From NCBI GenBank assembly GCA_964644465.1, contig CAZXVU010000096.1:1-8333 (forward strand): a stretch of DNA of 8,333 nucleotides, in the 5' to 3' direction. Below the pieces are notes generated by a model. It saw nothing but the letters and a program-made list of their open reading frames with translations, was not told the DNA's origin and searched no databases. Made by a program: the position numbers and the translations under genes. Below, in pieces: positions 1 through 6,234 of this stretch; the stretch's first letter is position 1; each line of letters begins with the position of its first letter. This DNA is from CAZXVU01 sp964644465. Lineage in GTDB: Bacteria; Chlamydiota; Chlamydiia; Chlamydiales; SM23-39.

Positions 1-46
1 CGCATGAGAAAATATCGTTATAAATTTGAGTTAATTATATTTTTGT

Positions 47-583
47 ATGATAAATTTTGACGAATTTGATGACTATTCAAAATCAAGGGATGAAGCGCTT
101 AGCAGAGAGAACGAAACTAGACGAGTTAAATTTCTAGAAAACACATCTTATTATATTGAAAACTACCTTAAACCAAGTCGAAAATGGAATAAAGAAATAT
201 CTGGGAAACAGAGGATCGATTTGGTGAGATACGCCGATGTGAATTGGGCAGCTATATCGGATCACATCAAAGGCATGGATTATCAAGATTTTTTAGCAAC
301 GCCCTATTGGAAAGCTATAGCCGCGCATACCAGGTATAAGGCTGGGTATCGGTGTCAGCTCTGTAACAATGGCAGTAATTTAGTTACGCATCATAGAAAT
401 TATGGTATCCATGGACGAGAGCATGTACAGATGAATGAATTGATAGTGCTTTGCAATAATTGCCACCAGAAATTTCATGCTATAGAAAGAATCGCTAACT
501 CACGATCAGGCAATGCCACCGATATAGCCTTTATCAGCGTTCTCGGAGTAATTATATTGTATTTACTCCTCTTGATCTTGTAG
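47..583 (+). CDS. HNH endonuclease with a C-terminal transmembrane anchor
   Basis: Predicted metal-dependent nuclease of the HNH superfamily, 178 residues. The HNH core spans about residues 87-144. It shows a zinc-knuckle pair C103-x2-C106, the HHRNYG block (H115, H116, N118) and a second knuckle C136-x2-C139 followed by H140 and H144. The first 80 residues are charged, probably helical, and I do not recognise them as a known domain. The last 19 residues (about 160-178) are almost wholly hydrophobic (Ile/Leu/Val) and end the protein, like a tail anchor. This would hold the nuclease at a membrane with its catalytic part in the cytoplasm, which is unusual for this family. ATG 47 is the only good start, because an in-frame stop lies at 32-34. 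No strong Shine-Dalgarno is visible. The gene converges on the next one. The nuclease fold is well supported, but the biological role (defence, mobile element remnant, effector) is unknown. Confidence 0.82.
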   Translation: MINFDEFDDYSKSRDEALSRENETRRVKFLENTSYYIENYLKPSRKWNKEISGKQRIDLVRYADVNWAAISDHIKGMDYQDFLATPYWKAIAAHTRYKAGYRCQLCNNGSNLVTHHRNYGIHGREHVQMNELIVLCNNCHQKFHAIERIANSRSGNATDIAFISVLGVIILYLLLLIL

Positions 584-676
584 CCATACATCGCTATCAA
601 ATTCTTATGATGAATTGGAAGGCGTTTATAAAAGAAGTACGCCGAGCCATTACATCACCCTCATTGTAGAGACACT

Positions 677-1630
677 TTATTTTTTCTGTTGGTTTTTAGT
701 TTTTTCAATAAGATCTCTCATACTTCCGAACTGAAGAGGTTCACAAACTTTTTCGTTTGTTGTTCCAGTAGCAATAGCTCCAACTTCTTTGTAACTGCCG
801 TGACTCAATCTCGTCTTCTGAAGGGAATAAAAATTACAGGCCGCAAAGTTTCCTAATCGAACATCATTTTTTGCTGTTTCTGGCATGTCAGTTAAATCTC
901 CTGCTGCCTCTAATCCCTTTTCGGAGAGACTGAAAACTGGGGTATCTGAGTAGGGGCTCTGAGGATCTAATGGCTGCAGACTACTTGCAGAGTGATAAGC
1001 GAGATCTCTTAAAAAGGCATTTTTGAATTGATTACATTTTCTATGATCAGTTGTTCCAGTGACTAACACATCGACCTTCTTGTGCTGATTCCACGAGCCC
1101 TTTCCTTTGGGATCTGCAATTTCTAATTCAGACTTACATCGGACATAATCTCCATCAAGAATAGAGCTTCTCGCTTGAGGATCATGAATTTGAGGAGATG
1201 ATCCTGCGAAAACAAAGCCCTTATGAATATCTCCCGGTAAGGTTGGGAGACAGACTCGTAGATTTCCATCGTAGCGGAAAATTGGGGGGGTAGCATCTGG
1301 ATTCTTTTGCAACGCCCCTGAAATATATCCGGCGTAGTAAGAAGTGCTTAGAGCATCCATTTCTTTTTTGGCTCTGTCGCTTGTAGTAGTAAACTGTTTA
1401 GATGAAAGTGAGGTGACTAAGTCTAGATGATGTTGAGCTGTGTAGGCATCTTGAATTTTTTTGCTTTGCTGAAATGCTGATACAACTTCTTTCATTCGAG
1501 GAAATACACTTCCTTTTTGATCATCTGGAAGAGTTTTAGTTTTTCCATTTATCCAAGAAGCAAAACTTCCCGCAGCCAAAGCGGAAGCCGCTCCTGCGCC
1601 AATGAGTAGATTGCGAATAGCAGTAGCCAT
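677..1630 (-). CDS. Exported or membrane-anchored protein with duplicated Cys/TGTT module, function unknown
   Basis: 317 residues, family not recognised. Residues 7-27 form an Ala/Gly-rich hydrophobic segment after a short basic start, so it is probably exported or N-terminally anchored. The C-terminal half contains two related modules, about 158-212 and 256-310. Each has an upstream Cys (C165, C265), then T-G-T-T (191-194, 288-291), a Cys exactly five residues after it (C199, C296), and an RDL exactly nine residues after that Cys (R208, R305). A fifth Cys is at 127. Matching Cys positions suggest one disulfide per module, fitting a periplasmic or surface location. The ATG at 1630-1628 is preceded by AAGGG with a 5-base spacer, so the start is well supported. 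The gene is divergent from the porin gene and convergent with the HNH gene. It could be a lineage-specific host-interaction protein, but that is inference. Confidence 0.75.
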   Translation of the reverse strand: MATAIRNLLIGAGAASALAAGSFASWINGKTKTLPDDQKGSVFPRMKEVVSAFQQSKKIQDAYTAQHHLDLVTSLSSKQFTTTSDRAKKEMDALSTSYYAGYISGALQKNPDATPPIFRYDGNLRVCLPTLPGDIHKGFVFAGSSPQIHDPQARSSILDGDYVRCKSELEIADPKGKGSWNQHKKVDVLVTGTTDHRKCNQFKNAFLRDLAYHSASSLQPLDPQSPYSDTPVFSLSEKGLEAAGDLTDMPETAKNDVRLGNFAACNFYSLQKTRLSHGSYKEVGAIATGTTNEKVCEPLQFGSMRDLIEKTKNQQKK

Positions 1631-1740
1631 AAATACCCTTCATAAATTTTGGATTTTGAACGAACTATGCTAAGGAGGGGTAGCGATTTTTTCTAGACAA
1701 ATAATCTTTAGATAGTATTGATACTCGCCTCCTCATCTAC

Positions 1741-1769
1741 TTGCCAAAAAATTTTCAAACTTTTACTAT
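1741..1769 (+). promoter_or_regulatory. Candidate sigma70/sigma66-type promoter of the porin gene
   Basis: A -35 hexamer TTGCCA (1741-1746, five of six consensus bases) is followed by a 17-base AT-rich spacer and a -10 hexamer TACTAT (1764-1769, four of six). Transcription would start near 1776, giving a leader of about 35 bases before the Shine-Dalgarno GAAGGA (1798-1803) and the ATG at 1811. This position argues against a longer reading frame starting upstream at TTG 1718. Confidence 0.5.
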
Positions 1770-1810
1770 GCGCGTTACTTAAACAATTTTTTTCTCTGAA
1801 GGACACGTGT

Positions 1811-3034
1811 ATGAATTTGAGTCAAAAAATAGGTAAAGTAGCAGCATTTCCTCTAATTGCCTTCACTTGCGTCTTAAGCGCAGATGCAAAAACGGACAAA
1901 AAAATGAGCGATTTGGAGAGCCGCCTTTGCGCGCTCGAATATCAATGCGACTCTTACGTGATCAATCCTTCGGCAAGACCCACGCAAAAATGCCGTTGGG
2001 GCGCTCTTATCACAGTGGAACCGCTCCTTTTAAAGGCGCAAGAAAATGGATTGGAATTTGTTGTACAAACACAAAATCGTCCATTGATAGATTTTAGTAG
2101 AGAACAATCCGTCATGCAGGGCAAAAGCGAAGGAAAATCTTTGGATTTTGAATGGGATTGGGGAGTTCGAATCGGATTGGGAGCCAATTTACCCCGTGAC
2201 GGATGGGATGTTGTGTTAAATTGGACCCATTTACTGACAACATCAAAGACTAAAGTTACTGCCGGAGATGATGAATTTCTTCTGCCAACTCTTCTGAACC
2301 CTCAAACCCCTGATGTATTTGGTGGCATCCCAGGTTTATTTTCAGGTCAATCGGGTGTTGCTACTGGCGCTATAAGCTCGTGGAGATTGCTCCTGAATGA
2401 GCTTGATCTTGAACTGGGTAGACAATTTTTTGTAAGCGATTGGCTCACTTTAAAACCTCATGCAGGGCTTCGAACAGCGTGGATCCACCAAAAAGATAAC
2501 GTGAGCTACACTGGATTAGTCCATCCTGTGAATGCAGCTGAGTTAGTTTACAGCGACGCCGATGTGTTTATGAAGAATGATTTTTGGGGATTAGGCCTTA
2601 TCAGCGGACTTGATACTCAATGGGGTATTGGTTGCGGATGGAGTATCTTATCGAATTTTGCTGCTTCAATTCTATATGGCTATTTCGATATCAATCACAC
2701 TGAAAGTGCAATAGTAGGTGACCCTCTTCCCGCCGCTCTAATTGACAATCTAGAGCGTTTAGCAGTTGGCGATACTGACACCTTCTTCAATTTTCATCGA
2801 TTTTATCATGTTGGAAGATTCATAACTGATTTCATAATTGGCATCCGTTATGACAAGATGTTTTGCAATGAAGACTATCATTTAGGATTTGATCTAGGTT
2901 GGGAGCATCATTTATTCTTCGGACAAAACCAATTTATCTATTTTGATTCATCAACTGAAGTTGCTCAATCGTTTAGCAATCAAGGAGATCTCTATCTGCA
3001 AGGGATCTCATTTAAAGTACGTTTTGATTTCTAA
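1811..3034 (+). CDS. MOMP-like / Lpg1974-family pore-forming outer-membrane protein
   Basis: 407 residues. Residues 1-26 are a signal peptide (hydrophobic core about 11-23, ending A-D-A). A short heptad-like segment follows (about 32-46, LESRLCALE), typical of the periplasmic start of chlamydial MOMP-like proteins. The rest is rich in alternating aromatic beta-strands. Recognisable family blocks are W117-GVRIGLG, WDVVLNWTH (132-140), LELGRQFF (200-207), the repeated LTLKPHAGLR block (212-221), and a GLDTQW block (266-271). The protein ends in KVRFDF with a terminal Phe, the usual beta-barrel insertion signal. Cysteines at 40, 46, 61, 275 and 352 could allow disulfide cross-linking in the envelope. 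Role: porin or adhesin-like barrel of the outer membrane. ATG 1811 is chosen because it has GAAGGA seven bases upstream and gives a clean signal peptide; the 31-codon upstream extension has neither. Confidence 0.88.
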   Translation: MNLSQKIGKVAAFPLIAFTCVLSADAKTDKKMSDLESRLCALEYQCDSYVINPSARPTQKCRWGALITVEPLLLKAQENGLEFVVQTQNRPLIDFSREQSVMQGKSEGKSLDFEWDWGVRIGLGANLPRDGWDVVLNWTHLLTTSKTKVTAGDDEFLLPTLLNPQTPDVFGGIPGLFSGQSGVATGAISSWRLLLNELDLELGRQFFVSDWLTLKPHAGLRTAWIHQKDNVSYTGLVHPVNAAELVYSDADVFMKNDFWGLGLISGLDTQWGIGCGWSILSNFAASILYGYFDINHTESAIVGDPLPAALIDNLERLAVGDTDTFFNFHRFYHVGRFITDFIIGIRYDKMFCNEDYHLGFDLGWEHHLFFGQNQFIYFDSSTEVAQSFSNQGDLYLQGISFKVRFDF

Positions 3035-3100
3035 TGGTGTGGCAGAAATTGCGAATTGCCTATAGACTTTGGCAAGCAAAGGTGATTTGAACTCATCTAT

Positions 3101-3170
3101 AGTTCTTGGCGGAAGCGGTACGCCAAGACTGCTAATCCATTGGTCTCAAGTTCGAATCTTGCACCGGAAA
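3101..3170 (+). other. tRNA-like sequence, probably a degenerate tRNA
   Basis: Several tRNA landmarks occur in the right order in the gap between the porin gene and the next gene. First is a D-arm-like hairpin: CTTGGCG (3105-3111), loop GAAGCGGTA with the usual GG, then CGCCAAG (3121-3127). An anticodon-loop-like CTGCTAA follows (3129-3135; would be GCT, Ser). Last is a T-arm-like CAAG-TTCGAAT-CTTG (3147-3161), whose loop fits the TTCRANY consensus exactly. However, no 7-base segment upstream pairs with ACCGGAA (3163-3169), the anticodon stem has only about two good pairs unless CA at 3138-3139 is bulged out, and no CCA is encoded. I therefore read it as a decayed tRNA or tRNA-derived remnant rather than a working gene. 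A chance resemblance cannot be excluded. Confidence 0.35.
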
Positions 3171-3186
3171 TTTATTAGTGCTTTCC

Positions 3187-4062
3187 ATGAGAAAATATCT
3201 TTATATTCTTTTTCTTTTCTTTTGTTTTCCTCTTTTGCATGCAGGGGCAGTGAATGATGTCCTGAAGGAAGAATGGGAAGGTTTTTCTTCTGAATACCCC
3301 TCTTTGGCTGAATTCTCTCCTGATGAAATGGCAAGCATTGCCAATCAGTGGGGGAAAAAGGTGGCTGAGACTCTGTCGGTATCTGAAAGAATCAGGGAAA
3401 TAGATCCCGTGGTTGTGGAAAAATTGATTGATTTGTTGCAAGAAGATGCGCCGAAAATCTTTATGCGTCATGGAGAACAGCAAAAAACAGAGCTGATCCG
3501 ACAGCTGCCAGCCGTGGCACAGAAAATTGAAATGATGAGACTTCCAGAGAATGTTGAAAATTCTTTAACAAAAGCCTCTATGGCTGAATGGATGGAAGGA
3601 ATGATCGTCTGGGAGTATCTGAGGCAGAAGATAGATCGCTCTTTTGTGCTGGAAAGTTCTAAGAACCGAAGATCGGAATTTCCAGCTTCTTCTCTCGCCT
3701 ATGCTCTAAAAATAGATGCGTCTATGAATCCGAGTTTGGACTGTGTCAACTACCTCCCCAGCAATCAAATGTCCACGAGTGAAATTTTAAAGGAGCTCCC
3801 AGATGGGACGCTTCCATGGGAAAAGCAAAAAGTGGATACAGTTGTTGGTCCTGGCATTTATGAATCGATCACTCAGGAAATGGAAAAACTTCTCTGCTCT
3901 TGTAAGGGGAATGCTGTTTTTATCGCGATCACACATACGCAGCAAACCAATGCAATTGCGACTTTATCGGATTTGCCGATCATTCGACTTGGAAACTTTG
4001 GATTTCTTCTATTAACTGAAAACCATAAAGAAATGTTCTCCGATGGCTTTTACAAGAAATAG
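3187..4062 (+). CDS. Exported protein with histidine phosphatase superfamily motifs
   Basis: 291 residues from ATG 3187. Residues 1-21 are a signal peptide: MRKY, a Phe/Leu-rich core, then A-G-A before V22. After a helical N-terminal part of about 70 residues comes KIFMRHGE, with R94-H95-G96 as the catalytic RHG motif of the histidine phosphatase (phosphoglycerate mutase-like) superfamily. An SSKNRR block (157-162) fits the second phosphate-binding Arg. Near the end, AITH (H250) followed by a hydrophobic strand and RLGNFGFLLL matches the usual second catalytic His and the following strand. The family hydrolyses phosphate esters through a phosphohistidine; the substrate cannot be read from the sequence. 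It would act in the periplasm or outside the cell. A GTG at 3178 is an alternative start, with GGAAA about seven bases upstream. The assignment rests on short motifs only, so it is moderate. Confidence 0.6.
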   Translation: MRKYLYILFLFFCFPLLHAGAVNDVLKEEWEGFSSEYPSLAEFSPDEMASIANQWGKKVAETLSVSERIREIDPVVVEKLIDLLQEDAPKIFMRHGEQQKTELIRQLPAVAQKIEMMRLPENVENSLTKASMAEWMEGMIVWEYLRQKIDRSFVLESSKNRRSEFPASSLAYALKIDASMNPSLDCVNYLPSNQMSTSEILKELPDGTLPWEKQKVDTVVGPGIYESITQEMEKLLCSCKGNAVFIAITHTQQTNAIATLSDLPIIRLGNFGFLLLTENHKEMFSDGFYKK

Positions 4063-4100
4063 TGCCAAAAGAAATCTGCCCCGATTCTCCTAACTACTTC

Positions 4101-4478
4101 TTATTTTTTTTCTCGCGGCATTAGATAGGCTAAAACCAATGCAATAATGAATAAAGCTGGAACATCGCCATAAAGATGTCCCATATGTTTTGGGTGGGCA
4201 AAAGACTGTACAACCATGATGCCGCTATGGACAAAACTTGACCACGCAGTAAACCATATGAGGCTGCGATTAGCTAGAGGGTTTTTCGAAGCAATCATCA
4301 AAAACACCCCTAATGTGCAGTAAACTCCAAGAATCATCTGCAAATAGTCTGATTGGCCTACATGCCACGACCAGCCAGATGGCCAAAAAATGGTGAGTGG
4401 GTACATACCAAAGGTAAAAATAGCACCCACTACAAACAAAGCAATTTTCAGATATTTCAAGCGATTTGTTTCGGTCAT
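4101..4478 (-). CDS. Small four-helix membrane protein, DUF6632-like
   Basis: 125 residues with four predicted transmembrane helices (about 10-31, 44-64, 72-92 and 104-120) and short polar loops. The WPSGWSWH block (32-39) and the HLYGDVPALF block (101-110) resemble the DUF6632 family, which has no established function. That name is from memory of the family and should be confirmed. The ATG at 4478-4476 has a good AAGGGA eight bases upstream (4492-4487). The gene follows the MarR-type regulator on the same strand, 90 bases downstream, with its own candidate promoter and operator in that gap. It is therefore a likely target of the regulator. Its basic C-terminus (PREKK) suggests a cytoplasmic end by the positive-inside rule. 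Confidence 0.72.
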   Translation of the reverse strand: MTETNRLKYLKIALFVVGAIFTFGMYPLTIFWPSGWSWHVGQSDYLQMILGVYCTLGVFLMIASKNPLANRSLIWFTAWSSFVHSGIMVVQSFAHPKHMGHLYGDVPALFIIALVLAYLMPREKK

Positions 4479-4496
4479 AGAATTTGTCCCTTAATT

Positions 4497-4537
4497 TGAA
4501 TATTCTTCATGTAAATAAAATATTCATTTTAAGTCAA
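4497..4537 (-). promoter_or_regulatory. Candidate promoter and MarR-type operator upstream of the membrane protein gene
   Basis: Read on the minus strand, TTGACT (4537-4532) and TTACAT (4514-4509) form a -35/-10 pair with a 17-base spacer; the -35 is strong and the -10 weak. The same stretch holds a perfect inverted repeat, TGAATATT (4497-4504) and AATATTCA (4519-4526). Its half-site centres are 22 bp apart, close to two helical turns. One arm lies in the spacer and the other just after the -10, so a bound dimer would block transcription. The obvious candidate ligand is the MarR-type protein encoded immediately upstream. Confidence 0.42.
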
Positions 4538-4568
4538 AGAAGATCCCTGAAAAATTGAGCTGATTAAG

Positions 4569-4994
4569 CTAGTTTTTCTCGAGATTGGCCCCTGAGAGGA
4601 TTTGCAACGAAGCGACCATTTTTGAATTTTTTAGATCAATGGATGCAAAAAAAGCTGCATCGGCGCTCTCTACTACTGGAAGAGCTTTCGCCAACAAATC
4701 CGTTCCAGCAGATGTGAGAAGTGGATTGTTGGTTTTAGACTCGATCAGCCCTTTTACTTCCAGACTGCGCAATAGATGCGAGAGAGTCTTGGGATCCAAT
4801 ACAATTCGTCTTCCTATCTCTTCCTGTGTTGCCCCTTTTAGCCAATCCATGGTTGCGAGAATGACAAACTGTGGATGAGTAAGTCCGAGTGGTTTTAGCG
4901 CAGCCGCAGTGGATCTGCTCCAAAGTGTGCTGACTTGCCATAAGAGAAATCCTGGATTTTCTTCAGCTGCAGGATGAACACTGATCTCTTTCAT
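4569..4994 (-). CDS. MarR-family transcriptional regulator with a shortened wing
   Basis: 141 residues. The N-terminal helix NPGFLLWQVSTLW (13-25) and the following ALKPLGLTHPQFVIL (32-46) are typical of the dimerisation and first helices of MarR proteins. A helix-turn-helix follows at about 54-85 (ATQEEIGRRIVLDPKTLSHL, then LRSLEVKGLIES), and a C-terminal dimerisation helix at about 97-117. In most relatives the wing between the recognition helix and LTxAG has about ten more residues, including a D-x-R motif. Here it is reduced to KTNNP before LLTSAG, so minor-groove contact may be altered. The ATG at 4994-4992 has AGGAGG four to five bases upstream, which decides against an upstream start inside the rlmF end. 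It lies 19 bases downstream of rlmF on the same strand and upstream of the membrane protein gene it may control. Confidence 0.85.
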   Translation of the reverse strand: MKEISVHPAAEENPGFLLWQVSTLWSRSTAAALKPLGLTHPQFVILATMDWLKGATQEEIGRRIVLDPKTLSHLLRSLEVKGLIESKTNNPLLTSAGTDLLAKALPVVESADAAFFASIDLKNSKMVASLQILSGANLEKN

Positions 4995-5013
4995 AAACCC
5001 TCCTCGTTTCGGT

Positions 5014-5868
5014 TTATTGAACTTTCCAAGCAATGATTCTGCTTTTCTTTTGCCCCTGTCCCATTGGAATCACTCTCACATCCAAAGCTTTGATCTGATC
5101 TAAGGCCCTATAAATGCTGGGTAGACTGCTCGCTTTTGAAACAAGGGTCGTGAACCATTTGCACTTAACGTCGATACTCTCTTCAATCATTCGCTTTATA
5201 AATGCTACTTCCCCGCCAGGAACCCACAACTCATTGCTTTGCCCGCCAAAGTTCAATACATTTGTCTTTACATTCAAGTTTTTCCACTTTCGCTGAGTTC
5301 CTTCTCTGGCATCGCTAAGCGAAGCATGAAAAGGGGGATTGCACATGGAAATATCAAATGAATCCTCTTTCAGAATGCCTTTAAAAATATTTGCAGGGGA
5401 TTTCTGGAGCCGAATTTCGATCGCCTCTGCAAGGCCGTTTTGCTGAATGATTCCATTTGCAATCGAAACCGCTAGCGGATCAATATCTGTCCCCACAAAA
5501 CTCCACCCATATTCACGATGCCCAATCAGGGGATAGACACAATTTGCTCCCACTCCGATATCTAAAATGGAGATTTTTTTATCCTGAGGAGTCAGTAAAT
5601 CGGCGATATGATGAATATAGTCAGCGCGACTTGGTATTGGAGGGCACAAAAAGGGTTCTGGAATATCCCATGTAATATTGTAGAAAAATTTCAGAAGAGC
5701 TTTGTTGAGAGTTTTAACAGCCATAGGATGGGTAAAATCGATCGATTCATTCCCATAATTATTGATCGCTACAAATTTAGCTAAATCGGGACAAATTTTT
5801 ATGAGTTGTTCAAAGTCGTAAGGGCCTCGGTGCCGATTTCTAGGATGTAATTCAGTTTTAGTTTTCAA
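5014..5868 (-). CDS. rlmF: 23S rRNA (adenine(1618)-N(6))-methyltransferase RlmF
   Basis: 284 residues from the proposed TTG start at 5868-5866. RlmF uses S-adenosylmethionine to methylate N6 of A1618 in 23S rRNA. Conserved family blocks are present throughout: LHPRNRHRGPYDF (7-19), SIDFTHPMAVKTLNKALL (42-59), WDIPEPFLCPPIPSRADYIH (67-86), the SAM-binding loop LDIGVGANC (102-110), TDID (127-130), the catalytic NPPFHAS (177-183), LNFGGQSNELW (205-215), and the GQGQKKSR block (270-277). The protein is essentially full length. No ATG is available upstream of the conserved start. TTG 5868 gives six residues before LHPRN, close to the E. coli protein, and overlaps the upstream small ORF by 11 bases, suggesting translational coupling. 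Alternative in-frame TTG codons lie at 5898 and 5919. The regulator gene follows after 19 bases. Confidence 0.92.
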   Translation of the reverse strand: MKTKTELHPRNRHRGPYDFEQLIKICPDLAKFVAINNYGNESIDFTHPMAVKTLNKALLKFFYNITWDIPEPFLCPPIPSRADYIHHIADLLTPQDKKISILDIGVGANCVYPLIGHREYGWSFVGTDIDPLAVSIANGIIQQNGLAEAIEIRLQKSPANIFKGILKEDSFDISMCNPPFHASLSDAREGTQRKWKNLNVKTNVLNFGGQSNELWVPGGEVAFIKRMIEESIDVKCKWFTTLVSKASSLPSIYRALDQIKALDVRVIPMGQGQKKSRIIAWKVQ

Positions 5869-6061
5869 GTTCTCTTTCTGAGGTTGCCTCTTTTGCAAGG
5901 TCTCGGATTTCGTCAGCAATTTTTCTCATTTCAAGCACGATTTCGTTTGTTGGAGTCAATCGTTTGCATAATTTACGTAATCGAGCGCTCATTCTGTTCA
6001 AGCTTTGCTTAGCAGAAAGATATTTTTGCTTTAATTCAGCATTTTCGTTCGTGAGTTCCAC
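5858..6061 (-). CDS. Small coiled-coil protein overlapping the start of rlmF
   Basis: 67 residues from the GTG at 6061-6059, very rich in Glu, Lys, Arg, Leu and Ala, with no Gly and a single Pro (in KRLTPTNEI). It is predicted to be two helices with heptad character (ENAELKQKYLSAKQSL and EMRKIADEIRDLAKEA). I do not recognise a family. The GTG is chosen because AAAGGA (6073-6068) lies six bases upstream; the in-frame TTG two codons earlier would leave almost no spacer. Its stop overlaps the proposed rlmF start by 11 bases, so it is probably the first gene of the rlmF-marR transcript. Good ribosome site and overlap support a real gene, but its size and bland composition leave doubt. A leader peptide that only serves rlmF translation is the alternative. 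Confidence 0.55.
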   Translation of the reverse strand: MELTNENAELKQKYLSAKQSLNRMSARLRKLCKRLTPTNEIVLEMRKIADEIRDLAKEATSERELEN

Positions 6062-6078
6062 TTTCAATCCTTTATAAA

Positions 6079-6093
6079 AAACTGATTCAGTTT
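6079..6093. promoter_or_regulatory. Perfect 15-base dyad upstream of the small ORF
   Basis: AAACTGA-T-TCAGTTT is a perfect inverted repeat with a one-base centre. It lies six bases upstream of the AAAGGA ribosome site of the coiled-coil ORF. It could be a repressor site for the minus-strand operon. As RNA it could form a six-pair hairpin with a three-base loop, followed on the minus strand by a T-run, resembling a weak attenuator. Confidence 0.3.
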
Positions 6094-6234
6094 ACCTGTT
6101 TAAATGGAAAAAGTCACCTATAGAATTGAAGTATAAGTTGTTTGTAATCAGCTTGTTATTTATTGAGCCATTCAAAAGCTTGAAAAAGATCTCTCAGCGC
6201 AGCTATTGCTTAGGTTTACAGGGACTCTAGGAAT

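Noticed and set aside
4..60. An 18-codon ORF starting ATGAGAAAATATC, matching 13 bases at the start of the gene at 3187
   Set aside because: The shared stretch is short and AT-rich and the ORF is tiny and overlaps the HNH gene; likely chance.
621..643. GGCGT/ACGCC inverted repeat between the two convergent genes, a possible terminator
   Set aside because: Only five pairs with a 13-base loop and no T-run on either strand.
607..669. A 20-codon ORF in the gap between the HNH gene and the next gene
   Set aside because: No ribosome site, no recognisable family, and too short to distinguish from chance.
1718..1810. N-terminal extension of the porin gene from TTG 1718
   Set aside because: It would bury the signal peptide, has no ribosome site, and covers the candidate promoter; ATG 1811 has a clear Shine-Dalgarno.
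3041..3060. GGCA...TGCC hairpin just after the porin gene, considered as a terminator
   Set aside because: Seven pairs with a three-base bulge and no following T-run; too weak to call.
3069..3257. A 62-codon plus-strand ORF over the tRNA-like region
   Set aside because: It overlaps the signal peptide coding region of the gene at 3187 in another frame and its composition is not protein-like.
4585..4878. A 97-codon ORF antisense to the MarR gene
   Set aside because: It is a mirror of the well-supported MarR coding frame and matches no family.
4954..5033. An earlier MarR start near 5033 inside the end of rlmF
   Set aside because: The AGGAGG site lies between it and ATG 4994, and the extra residues are not typical of the family.
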